A DNA stretch of 64,000 nucleotides from assembly GCF_000003605.2 (NCBI RefSeq), contig NW_003144095.1:1-64000 (forward strand). The letters are read 5' to 3'. Below are positions 39,874-52,023 of this stretch, piece after piece. Origin of the DNA: Saccoglossus kowalevskii. Lineage: Eukaryota > Hemichordata > Enteropneusta > Harrimaniidae. The translations under genes and the position numbers were made by a program. The notes under the pieces are model-generated. The model made no database searches. It had not been told where the DNA came from and worked only from the letters and a program-made list of their open reading frames with translations. The first letter of the stretch is position 1. Every line of letters starts with the position of its first letter.

Positions 39874-41600
39874 GTGCAAAGTGATCACAAAGTTTGTAGA
39901 TGTATTTGTATGTTTGCCCTAAGTTGTTGGCATATAGAAACCCGCAATTGTAAAGTCAAACAAATGAATAAAAGCGAGATGAAAACAGCCTATATTAACA
40001 GAGTATCACATGAGCTGACTGACCGTAAAGATGATAGAAACAGCATGCAAAGTTGATAAAAGCGTTCAAAACGTTGGCGGAGTTGCATGTATATATAACC
40101 TAAGTCATTGCAATGCCAACCCCGCAGTTAAATTTCGAAAACATTAAGTATATGTCTAGAAAATTCCCGATATGTAAGCAGATTATCGCCACTGCGAACC
40201 GAAAATCGAAGACAAACTGCTAACAAAGTTATAAAAAGCGATTGCAAAGTTTGTAGATTCGTTTGGCAATGTTACATATGATATTATATTGACGGGTTCC
40301 ATAGTCAAAAGTTCGAAAACGAAAGTACATATTTCGCACATTGCCGTTAAAGTAGCGTACTATCAGTCGGAGCATGTATAGGTCATTGGTCATTTCAAGA
40401 AGTCACTTGTACAAACGCTATCAAGTTTAAAACAGTTTCAAAAATGAAATAGCCGCCAGTTCGAGTATATTTCAAATTACGTAAGCAGGAGTGTGGGTAG
40501 TTGAAGAGACAAAGTTTAAAGTTAAGCTCAATCGGGCATGGTTAGTTCTTGCATGGGAGACTGCCTGAAAAAAACAGCCGGGGATTTTTTTTTTGATTTC
40601 ACCACTTACATATCAAAGATATGAGACAACGTTCGTGCATCTTTTTTTCACTGTGATGTAAATAATTTTTAGTAGAAAGAAATGGAAATTTAGACTTGTT
40701 TCCAAATTCATGAACATTTTTCCAATTTCCCTATTATTTTCGGAGATCAAGTTGGTGACGCTGTCGGCACATAGTGGGGTTTGACCTGTTAAGTTACCGT
40801 GAAAAGTCGTACAAAGTGAACGCAAAGTTGTGCAAAGTGATCACAAAGTTTGTAGATGTATTTGTATGTTTGCCCTAAGTTGTTGGCATATAGAAACCCG
40901 CAATTGTAAAGTCAAACAAATGAATAAAAGCGAGATGAAAACGGCCTATATTAACAGAGTATCACATGAGCTGACTTGACCGTAAAGATGATAGAAACAG
41001 CATGCAAAGTTGATAAAAGCGTTCAAAACGTTGGCGGAGTTGCATGTATATATAACCTAAGTCATTGCAATGCCAACCCCGCAGTTAAATTTCGAAAACA
41101 TTAAGTATATGTCTAGAAAATTCCCGATATGTAAGCAGATTATCGCCACTGCGAACCGAAAATCGAAGACAAACTGCTAACAAAGTTATAAAAAGCGATT
41201 GCAAAGTTTGTAGATTCGTTTGGCAATGTTACATATGATATTATATTGACGGGTTCCATAGTCAAAAGTTCGAAAACGAAAGTACATATTTCGCACATTG
41301 CCGTTAAAGTAGCGTACTATCAGTCGGAGCATGTATAGGTCATTGGTCATTTCAAGAAGTCACTTGTACAAACGCTATCAAGTTTAAAACAGTTTCAAAA
41401 ATGAAATAGCCGCCAGTTCGAGTATATTTCAAATTACGTAAGCAGGAGTGTGGGTAGTTGAATAGACAAAGTTTAAAGTTAAGCTCAATCGGGCATGGTT
41501 AGTTCTTGCATGGGAGACTGCCTGAAAAAAACAGCCGGGGATTTTTTTTTGGTTTCACCACTTACATATCAAAGATATGAGACAACGTTCGTGCATCTTT
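39874..41600 (+). repeat. Twin adjacent monomers ending at switch J5
   Basis: The copies at 39874 and 40830 share ctgctAacaaag (40220, 41177), ggtcatTggtcatTtc (about 40382, 41339) and tttcaCcac (about 40598, 41556). The second carries cttgaccg near 40975, also seen near 21857 and 33328. The ggtcatTggtca change alters the DR1 element in both. Confidence 0.8.
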
Positions 41601-41616
41601 TTTTCACTGTGATGTT
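41562..41616. other. Subfamily switch A to B (J5), exit from 21-monomer A block
   Basis: A markers (gaaaaaaacagccgggg, cacTtac) run to 41562 and B begins at tgtTaatcattt at 41616, 732-786 bp after the anchor, almost the same place as J4. Two B-like bases already appear upstream (gaaTagac at 41461, ttGGttt at 41551), so the exit is a small mosaic and not one clean joint. Confidence 0.8.
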
Positions 41617-44600
41617 AATCATTTTTAGTAGAAAGATATGGAAATTTACGCTTGTTTTCAAATTCATGAACATTTTTCAATTTCCTTATTATTTTCGGAG
41701 AACATGTTGGTGACGCTGTCGGTACATAGTGGAGTTTGACCAGTTAACTTACAGTGAAAATTCGTACAAAGTGAACGCAAAGTTGTGCAAAGTGATTACA
41801 AAGTTTGTAGATGTATTTGTATGTTTGACCTAAGTTGTTGGTATATAGAAACCCGCAATTGTAAAGTCAAACAAATGAATAAAAGCGAGATGAAAACAGC
41901 CTATATTAGCAGAGTATCACATGAGCTGACTGACCATAAAGATGATAGAAACAGCATGCAAAGTTGATAAAAGCGTTCAAAACGTTGGCGGAGTTGCATG
42001 TATATATAACCTAAGTCATTGGAATGCCAACCCTGCAGTTAAATTTCGAAAACATTAAGTATATGTCTAGAAAATTCCCGATATGTAAGCAGATTATCGC
42101 AACTGCGAACCGAAAATCGAAGACAAACTGCTTACAAAGTTATGAAAAGCGATTGCAAAGTTTGTAGATTCGTTTGGCAATGTTACATATGATATTATAT
42201 TGACGGGTTCCATAGTCAAAAGTTCGAAAACGTAAATACATATTTCGCGCATTGCCGTTAAAGTTGCGTACTATCACTCGGAGCATGTATAGGTCATAGG
42301 TCAATTCAAGAAGTTACTTGTACTAAAGCTATTAAGTTTAAAACAGTTTCAAAAATGAAATAGTCGCTAATTCGAGTATATTTCAAATTACGTAAGCAGT
42401 AGTGTGGGTAGGTGAATAGACAAAGTTTAAAGTTAAGCTCAATCGGGCATGGTTAGTTCTTGCATGGGAGACTGCCTGAGAAAACCAGCTGGGGATTTTT
42501 TTTTGGTTTCATCACATACATATCAAAGATATGAGACAACGTTCGTGCATCTTTTTTTCACTGTGATGTTAATCATTTTTAGTAGAAAGACATGGAAATT
42601 TAGGCTTGTTTTCAAATTCATGAACATTTTTTAATTTCCTTATTATTTTCGGAGAACATGTTGGTGACGCTGTCGGTACATAGTGGAGTTTGACCAGTTA
42701 ACTTACAGTGAAAATTCGTACAAAGTGAACGCAAAGTTGTGCAAAGTGATTACAAAGTTTGTAGATGTATTTGTATGTTTGACCTAAGTTGTTGGTATAT
42801 AGAAACCCGCAATTGTAAAGTCAAACAAATGAATAAAAGCGAGATGAAAACAGCCTATATTAGCAGAGTATCACATGAGCTGACTGACCATAAAGATGAT
42901 AGAAACAGCATGCAAAGTTGATAAAAGCGTTCAAAACGTTGGCGGAGTTGCATGTATATATAACCTAAGTCATTGGAATGCCAACCCCGCAGTTAAATTT
43001 CGAAAACATTAAGTATATGTCTAGAAAATTCCCGATATGTAAGCAGATTATCGCAACTGCGAACCGAAAATCGAAGACAAAATGCGTACAAAGTTATGAA
43101 AAGCGATTGCAAAGTTTGTAGAATCGTTTGGCAATGTTACAAATGATATTATATTGACGGGTTCCATAGTGAAAAGTTCGAAAATGTAAATACATATTTC
43201 GCACATTGCCGTTAAAGTAGCGTACTATCACTCGGAGCCTGCAAAGGTCATAGGTCAATTCAAGAAGTTACTTGTACAAAAGCTATCAAGTTTAAAACAG
43301 TTACAAAAATGAAATAGTCGCTAAATCGAGTATTTTTCAAATTACGTAAGTAGTAGTGTGGGTAGGTGAAGAGACAAAGTTTAAAGATAAGCTCAATCGG
43401 GCATGGTTAGTTCTCGCATGGGAGACTGCCTGAGAAAACCAGCTGGGGTTTTTTTGGTTTCATCACACACATATCAAAGATATGAGACAACGTTCGTGCA
43501 TCTTTTTTTCTCTGTGATGTTAATCATTTTTAGTAGAAAGACATGGAAATTTAGGCTTGTTTTCAAATTCATGAACATTTTTCAATTTCCTTATTATTTT
43601 CGGAGAACAAGTTGGTGACGCTGTCGGCACATAGTGCAGTTTGACCAGTTAACTTACCGTGAAAAGTCGTACAAAGTGAACGCAAAGTTGTGCAAAGTGA
43701 TTACAAAGTTTGTAGATTTATTTGTATGTTTGACCTAAGTTGTTGGCATATAGAAACCCGCAATTGTAAAGTCAAACAAATGAATAAAAGCGAGATGAAA
43801 ACAGCTTATATTAGCAGAGTATCACATGAGCTGACTGACCGTAAAGATGATAGAAACAGCATGCAAAGTTGATAAAAGCGTTCAAAACGTTGGCGGAGTT
43901 GCATGTATATATAACCTAAGTCATTGGAATGCCAACCCCGCAGTTAAATTTCGAAAACATTAAGTATATGTCTAGAAAATTCCCGATATGTAAGCAGATT
44001 ATCGCAACTGCGAACCGAAAATCGAAGACAAAATGCTTACAAAGTTATGAAAAGCGATTGCAAAGTTTGTAGAATCGTTTGGCAATGTTACATATGATAT
44101 TATATTGACGGGTTCCATAGTGAAAAGTTCGAAAATGTAAATACATATTTCGCACATTGCCGTTAAAGTAGCGTACTATCACTCGGAGCATGTAGAGGTC
44201 ATAGGTCAATTCAAGAAGTTACTTGTACAAAAGCTATCAAGTTTAAAACAGTTTCAAATATGAAATAGTCGTTAATTCGAGTATATTTCCAATTACATAA
44301 GCAGTAGTGTGGGTAGGTGAAGAGACAAAGTTTAAAGTTAAACTCAATCGGGCATGGTTAGTTCTTGCATGGGAGACTGCCTGAGAAAACCAGCTGAAGA
44401 TTTTTTTTAGGTTTCATCACATACATATCAAAGATATGAGACAACGTTTGTGCATCTTTTTTCACTGTGATGTTAATCATTTTTAGTAGAAAGACATGGA
44501 AATTTAGGCTTGTTTTCAAATTCATGAACATTTTTCAATTTCCTTATTATTTTCGGAGAACAAGTTGGTGACGCTGTCGGTACATAGTGGAGTTTGACCA

Positions 44601-47600
44601 GTTAACTTACCGTGAAAAGTCGTACAAAGTGAACGCAAAGTTGTGCAAAGTGATTACAAAGTTTGTAGATGTATTTTTATGTTTGACCTAAGTTGTTGGC
44701 ATATAGAAACCCGCAATTGTAAAGTCAAACAAATGAATAAAAGCGAGATGAAAACAGCCTATATTAGCAGAGTATCACATGAGCTGACTGACCATAAAGA
44801 TGATAGAAACAGCATGCAAAGTTGATAAAAGCGTTCAAAACGTTGGCGGAGTTGCATGTATATATAACATAAGTCATTGGAATGCCAACCCCGCAGTTAA
44901 ATTTCGAAAACATTAAGTATATGTCTAGAAAATTCCCGATATGTAAGCAGATTATCGTAACTGCGAACCGAAAATCGAAGACAAACTGCTTACAAAGTTA
45001 TGAAAAGCGATTGCAAAGTTTGTAGATTCGTTTGGCAATGTTACATATGATATTATATTGACGGGTTCCATAGTCAAAAGTTCGAAAACGTAAATACATA
45101 TTTCGCACATTGCCGTTAAAGTAGCGTACTATCACTCGGAGCATGTAGAGGTCATAGGTCAATTCAAGAAGTTACTTGTACAAAAGCTATCAAGTTTAAA
45201 ACAGTTTCAAATATGAAATAGTCGTTAATTCGAGTATATTTCCAATTACGTAAGCAGTAGTGTGGGTAGGTGAAGAGACAAAGTTTAAAGTTAAACTCAA
45301 TGGGGCATGGTTAGTTCTTGCATGGGAGACTGCCTGAGAAAACCAGCTGAGGATTTTTTTTAGGTTTCATCACATACATATCAAAGATATGAGACAACGT
45401 TCGTGCATCTTTTTTCACTGTGATGTTAATCATTTTTAGTAGAAAGACATGGAAATTTAGGCTTGTTTTCAAATTCATGAACATTTTTCAATTTCCTTAT
45501 TATTTTCGGAGAACAAGTTGGTGACGCTGTCGGTACATAGTGGAGTTTGACCAGTTAACTTACCGTGAAAAGTCGTACAAAGTGAACGCAAAGTTGTGCA
45601 AAGTGATTACCAAGTTTGTAGATGTATTTGTATGTTTAACCCAAGTTGTTGGCATATAGAAACCCCGCCATGGTAAAGTCAAACAAATGAATAAAAGCGA
45701 GATGAAAACCGCCTATATTAGCAGAGTATCACATGAGCTGACTGACCATAAGATGATAGAACCGCATGCAAGTTGATAAAAGCGTTCAAACGTTGGCGGA
45801 GTTGCATGTATATATAACCTAAGTCATTGAAATGCCCACCCCCTCAGTTAAATTTCGAAAAATTAAGTATTTGTTTAGAAAATCCTGATATGTAAGCAGA
45901 TTATCGCAATTGCGAACCGAAAATTGAAGACAAACTGCTTACAAAGTTATGAAAAGCGATTGCAAAAGTTTGTAGATTCGTTTGGCAATGTTACATATGA
46001 TATTATATTGACGGGTTCCATAGTCAAAAGTTTCGAAAACGTAAATACATATTTCGCACATTGCCGTTAAAGTAGCGTACTATCACTCGGAGCATGTAGA
46101 GGTCATAGGTCAATTCAAGAAGTTACTTATACAAAAGCTATCAAGTTTAAAACAGTTTCAAAAATGAAATAGTCGCTTATTCGAGTATATTTCAAATTAC
46201 GTAAGCAGTAGTGTGGGTAGGTGAAGAGACCAAGTTTAAAGTTAAACTCAATCGGGCATGGTTAGTTCTTGCATGGGAGACTGCCTGCGAAAACCAGCTG
46301 GGGATTTTTTTTGGTTTCATCACATACATATCAAAGATATGAGACAACGTTCGTGCATCTTTTTTTCACTGTGATGTTAATCATTTTTAGTAGAAAGACA
46401 TGGAAATTTAGGCTTGTTTTCAAATTCATGAACATTTTTCAATTTCCTTATTATTTTCGGAGAACAAGTTGGTAACGCTGTCGGTACATAGTGGAGTTTG
46501 ACCAGTTAACTTACCGTGAAAAGTCGTACAAAGTGAACGCAAAGTTGTGCAAAGTGATTACAAAGTTCGTAGATGTATTTGTATGTTTGATATAAGTTGT
46601 TGGCATATAGAAACCCGCAATTGTAAAGTCAAACAAATGAATAACAGCGAGATGAAAACAGCCTATATTAGCAGAGTATCACATGAGCTGACTGACCATA
46701 AAGATGATAGAAACAGCATGCAAAGTTGATAAAAGCGTTCAAAACGTTGGCGGAGTTTCATGTATATATAACCTAAGTCATTGGAATGCCAACCCCGCAG
46801 TTAAATTTCGAAAACATTAAGTATATGTCTAGAAAATTCCCGATATGTAAGCAGATTATCGCAACTGCGAACCGAAAATCGAAGACAAACTGCTTACAAA
46901 GTTATGAAAAGCGATTGCAAAGTTTGTAGATTCGTTTGGCAATGTTACATATGATATTATATATACGGGTTCCATAGTCAAAAGTTCGAAAACGTAAATA
47001 CATATTTCGCACATTGCCGTTAAAGTAGCGTACTATCACTCGGAGCATGTAGAGGTCATAGGTCAATTCAAGAAGTTACTTGTACAAAAGCTATCAAGTT
47101 TAAAACAGTTTCAAAAATGAAAAAGTCGCAAATTCGAGCATATTTCAAATTACGTAAGCAGTAGTGTGGGTAGGTGAAGAGACCAAGTTTAAAGTTAAAC
47201 TCAATCGGGCATGGTTAGTTCTTGCATGGGAGACTGCCTGAGAAAACCAGCTGGGGATTTTTTTTTTGGTTTCATCACATACATATCAAAGATATGAGAC
47301 AACGTTCGTGCATCTTTTTTTTCACTGTGATGTTAATCATTTTTAGTAGAAAGACATGGAAATCTAGGCTTGTTTTCAAATTCATGAACATTTTTCAATT
47401 TCCTTATTATTTTCGGAGAAGAAGTTGGTGACGCTGTCGGTACATAGTGGAGTTTGACCAGTTAACTTACCGTGAAAAGTCGTACAAAGTGAACGCAAAG
47501 TTGTGCAAAGTGATTACAAAGTTTGTAGATGTATTTGTATGTTTGATCTAAGTTGTTGGCATATAGAAACCCGCAATTGTAAAGTCAAACAAATGAATAA

Positions 47601-48485
47601 AAGCGAGATGAAAACAGCCTATATTAGCAGAGTATCGCATGAGCTGACTGACCATAAAGATGATAGAAACAGCATGCAAAGTTGATAAAAGCGTTCAAAA
47701 CGTTGGCGGAGTTTCATGTATACATAACCTAAGTCATTGGAATGCCAACCCCGCAGTTAAATTTCGAAAACATTAAGTATATGTCTAGAAAATTCCCGAT
47801 ATGTAAGCAGATTATCGCAACTGCGAACCGAAAATCGAAGACAAACTGCTTACAAAGTTATGAAAAGCGATTGCAAAGTTTGTAGATTCGTTTGGCAATG
47901 TTACATATGATATTATATTGACGGGTTCCATAGTCAAAAGTTCGAAAACGTAAATACATATTTCGCACATTGCCGTTAAAGTAGCGTACTATCACTCGGA
48001 GCATGTAGAGGTCATAGGTCAATTCAAGAAGTTACTTGTACAAAAGCTATCAAGTTTAAAACAGTTTCAAAAATGAAAAAGTCGCTAATTCGAGCATATT
48101 TCAAATTACGTAAGCAGTAGTGTGGGTAGGTGAAGAGACCAAGTTTAAAGTTAAACTCAATCGGGCATGGTTAGTTCTTGCATGGGAGACTGCCTGAGAA
48201 AACCAGCTGGGAATTTTTTTTTTGGTTTCATCACATACATATCAAAGATATGAGACAACGTTCGTGCATCTTTTTTTTCACTGTGATGTTAATCATTTTT
48301 AGTAGAAAGACATGGAAATCTAGGCTTGTTTTCAAATTCATGAACATTTTTCAATTTCCTTATTATTTTCGGAGAACAAGTTGGTGACGCTGTCGGCACA
48401 TAGTGGAGTTTGACCAGTTAACTTACCGTGAAAAGTCGTACAAAGTGAACGCAAAGTTGTGTAAAGTGATTACAAAGTTTGTAGA
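41601..48485 (+). repeat. Satellite block B-III (subfamily B)
   Basis: Anchors at 41785, 42739, 43690, 44643, 45596, 46547 and 47503; the 48459 anchor region is still B-like but its monomer continues as A. The sublineages resemble, in order, parts of blocks B-I and B-II: 41785 and 42739 match the 4.0-5.4 kb copies, 44643 shares atcgTaactgcg with 16946-18852, and 46547 shares ttcgtagatg and ataacagcg with 20758. The 43690 and 44643 copies carry acaaaatgc and agaatcg, otherwise typical of the B5 lineage. The 45596 copy has clustered indels. Confidence 0.93.
45605..46035. other. Cluster of substitutions and short indels
   Basis: The monomer at 45596 carries many changes its neighbours lack: ttaccaag, aaccccgccatgg, accataagatg, gaaccgcatgcaag, ttcaaacg, gcccaccccctcag, aaaattaagtatttg, aaatcctgat, gcaaaagtt, agtttcgaaaac. 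The excess of runs gained or lost again suggests poor local consensus. Confidence 0.65.
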
Positions 48486-48502
48486 TGTATTTGTATGTTT
48501 GC
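48471..48502. other. Subfamily switch B to A (J6)
   Basis: The gatTac of the anchor region at 48471 is B and tgCcctaag at 48502 is A. This is the most narrowly placed switch, about 31 bp. Confidence 0.85.
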
Positions 48503-51500
48503 CCTAAGTTGTTGGCATATAGAAACCCGAAATTGTAAAGTCAAACAAATGAATAAAAGCGAGATGAAAATAGCCTATATTAGCAGAGTATCAAATGAGC
48601 TGACTGACCGTAAAGATGATAGAAACAGCATGAAAAGTTGATAAAAGCGTTCAAAACGTTGGCGGAGTTGCATGTATATATATAACCTAAGTCATTGCAA
48701 TGCCATCCCCGCAGTTAAATTTCGAAAACATTAAGTATATGTCTAGAAAATTCCCGATATGTAAGCAGATTATCGCCACTGCGAACCGAAAATCGAAGAA
48801 AAACTGCTTACAAAGTTATAAAAAGCGATTGCAAAGTTTGTAGATTCGTTTGGCAATGTTACATATGATATTATATTGACGGGTTCCATAGTCAAAAGTT
48901 CGAAAACATAAATATATATTTCGCACATCGCCGTTAAAGAAGCGTACTGTCAGTCGGAGCATGTACAGGTCATAGGTCAATTCAAGAAGTTACTTGTACA
49001 AACGCTATCAAGTTTAAAACAGTTTCAAAAATGAAATAGCCGCCAGTTCGAGTATATTTCAAATTACGTAAGCAGGAGTGTGGGTAGTTGAAGAGACAAA
49101 GTTTAAAGTTAAGCTCAATCGGGCATGGTTAGTTCTTGCATGGGAGACTGCCTGAAAAAAACAGCCGGGTATTTTTTTTTTGATTTCATCACTTACATAT
49201 CAAAGATATGAGACAACGTTCGTGCATCTTTTTTCACTGTGATGTAAATTATTTTTAGTAGAAAGAAATGGAAATTTAGGCTTGTTTCCAAATTCATGAA
49301 CATTTTTCCAATTTCCCTATTATTTTCGGAGATCAAGTTGGTGACGCTGTCGGCACATAGTGGGGTTTGACCTGTTAAGTTACCGTGAAAAGTCGTACAA
49401 AGTGAACGCAAAGTTGTGCAAAGTGATCACAAAGTTTGTAGATGTATTTGTATGTTTGCCCTAAGTTGTTGGCATATAGAAACCCGCAACTGTAAAGTCA
49501 AACAAATGAATAAAAGCGAGATGAAAACAGCCTATATTAACAGAGTATCACATGAGCTGACTGACCGTAAAGATGATAGAAACAGCATGCAAAGTTGATA
49601 AAAGCGTTCAAAACGTTGGCGGAGTTGCATGTATATATAACCTAAGTCATTGCAATGCCATCCCCGCAGTTAAATTTCGAAAACATTAAGTATATGTCTA
49701 GAAAATTCCCGATATGTAAGCAGATTATCGCCACTGCGAACCGAAAATCGAAGACAAACTGCTTACAAAATTATAAAAAGCGATTGCAAAGTTTGTAGAT
49801 TCGTTTGGCAATGTTACATATGATATTATATTGACGGGTTCCATAGTCAAAAGTTCGAAAACGAAAGTACATATTTCGCACATTGCCGTTAAAGTAGCGT
49901 ACTATCAGTCGGAGCATGTATAGGTCATAGGTCAATTCAAGAAGTCACTTGTACAAACGCTATCAAGTTTAAAACAGTTTCAAAAATGAAATAGCCGCCA
50001 GTTCGAGTATATTTCAAATTACGTAAGCAGGAGTGTGGGTAGTTGAAGAGACAAAGTTTAAAGTTAAGCTCAATCGGGCATGGTTAGTTCTTGCATGGGA
50101 GACTGCCTCAAAAAAACAGCCGGGGATTTTTTTTTTGATTTCATCACTTACATATCAAAGATATGAGACAACGTTCGTGCATCTTTTTTTCACTGTGATG
50201 TAAATTATTTTTAGTAGAAAGAAATGGAAATTTAGGCTTGTTTCCAAATTCATGAACATTTTTCCAATTTCCCTATTATTTTCGGAGATCAAGTTGGTGA
50301 CGCTGTCGGCACATAGTGGGGTTTGACCTGTTAAGTTACCGTGAAAAGTCGTACAAAGTGAACGCAAAGTTGTGCAAAGTGATCACAAAGTTTGTAGATG
50401 TATTTGTATGTTTGCCCTAAGTTGTTGGCATATAGAAACCCGCAATTGTAAAGTCAAACAAATGAATAAAAGCGAGATGAAAGCAGCCTATATTAACAGA
50501 GTATCACATGAGCTGACTGACCGTAAAGATGATAGAAACAGCATGCAAAGTTGATAAAAGCGTTCAAAACGTTGGCGGAGTTGCATGTATATATAACATA
50601 AGTCATTGCAATGCCAACCCCGCAGTTAAATTTCGAAAACATTAAGTATATGTCTAGAAAATTCCCGATATGTAAGCAGATTATCGCCACTGCGAACCGA
50701 AAATCGAAGACAAACTGCTTACAAAGTTATAAAAAGCGATTGCAAAGTTTGTAGATTCGTTTGGCAATGTTACATATGTTATTATATTGACGGGTTCCAT
50801 AGTCAAAAGTTCGAAAACGTAAATATATATTTCGCACATTGCCGTTAAAGTAGCGTACTATCAGTCGGAGCATGTAGAGGTCATAGGTCAATTCAAGAAG
50901 TCACTTGTACAAACGCTATCAAGTTTAAAACAGTTTCAAAAATGAAATAGCCGCCAGTTCGAGTATATTTCAAATTACGTAAGCAGGAGTGTGGGTAGTT
51001 GAAGAGACAAAGTTTAAAGTTAAGCTCAATCGGGCATGGTTAGTTCTTGCATGGGAGACTGCCTGAAAAAAACAGCCGGGGATTTTTTTTTTGATTTCAT
51101 CACTTACATATCAAAGATATGAGACAACGTTCGTGCATCTTTTTTTCACTGTGATGTAAATTATTTTTAGTAGAAAGAAATGGAAATTTAGGCTTGTTTC
51201 CAAATTCATGAACATTTTTCCAATTTCCCTATTATTTTCGGAGATCAAGTTGGTGACGCTGTCGGCACATAGTGGGGATTGACCTGTTAAGTTACCGTGA
51301 AAAGTCGTACAAAGTGAACGCAAAGTTGTGCAAAGTGATCACAAAGTTTGTAGATGTATTTGTATGTTTGCCCTAAGTTGTTGGCATATAGAAACCCGCA
51401 ATTGTAAAGTCAAACAAATGAATAAAAGCGAGATGAAAACAGCCTATATTAACAGAGTATCACATGAGCTGACTGACCGTAAAGATGATAGAAACAGCAT

Positions 51501-51985
51501 GCAAAGTTGATAAAAGCGTTCAAAACGTTGGCGGAGTTGCATGTATTTATAACCTAAGTCATTGCAATGCCAACCCCGCAGTTAAATTTCGAAAACATTA
51601 AGTATATGTCTAGAAAATTCCCGATATGTAAGCAGATTATCGCCACTGCGAACCGAAAATCGAAGACAAACTGCTAACAAAGTTATAAAAAGCGATTGCA
51701 AAGTTTGTAGATTCGTTTGGCAATGTTACATATGATATTATATTGACGGGTTCCATAGTCAAAAGTTCGAAAACGAAAGTACATATTTCGCACATTGCCG
51801 TTAAAGTAGCGTACTATCAGTCGGAGCATGTATAGGTCATAGGTCAATTCAAGAAGTCACTTGTACAAACGCTATCAAGTTTAAAACAGTTTCAAAAATG
51901 AAATAGCCGCCAGTTCGAGTATATTTCAAATTACGTAAGCAGGAGTGTGGGTAGTTGAAGAGACAAAGTTTAAAGTTAAGCTCAA
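48486..51985 (+). repeat. Satellite block A-IV (subfamily A)
   Basis: Anchors at 48459 (first bases B-like), 49416, 50372 and 51328. The 48459 copy is A1 and shares catcgccg and gtacaggtc with the 32226 copy, 16 kb away. The 50372 copy is a patchwork: A2 at gacaaactgc, A1 at taaatatatatttcgc (about 50818-50836), then A2 again at gtCacttg, which looks like a short conversion tract. Confidence 0.92.
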
Positions 51986-52023
51986 TCGGGCATGGTTAGT
52001 TCTTGCATGGGAGACTGCCTGAG
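51943..52023. other. Subfamily switch A to B5 lineage (J7)
   Basis: gcagGagtg at 51943 is A; cctgaGaataccagc at 52023 is B. The B5 copies that follow keep an A-like gtagTtgaag, so the true exchange point or the ancestry of B5 may lie slightly further upstream. Confidence 0.8.

Larger units (their letters stand above)
21541..41600 (+). repeat. Satellite block A-III (subfamily A), 21 monomers
   Basis: The longest homogeneous block, with anchors at 21712, 22672, 23628, 24585, 25541, 26489, 27445, 28400, 29356, 30312, 31268, 32226, 33183, 34139, 35095, 36051, 37007, 37962, 38918, 39874 and 40830. Spacing is 955-960 bp except 948 bp after 25541. Most copies are the A2 haplotype (cgAaaGtacat, gacaaactgc, gtCacttg). 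The copies at 21712, 25541 and 32226 are A1. Many adjacent copies look nearly identical, so this is probably the most recently amplified part of the window. Both borders fall at nearly the same place in the monomer. Confidence 0.95.
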
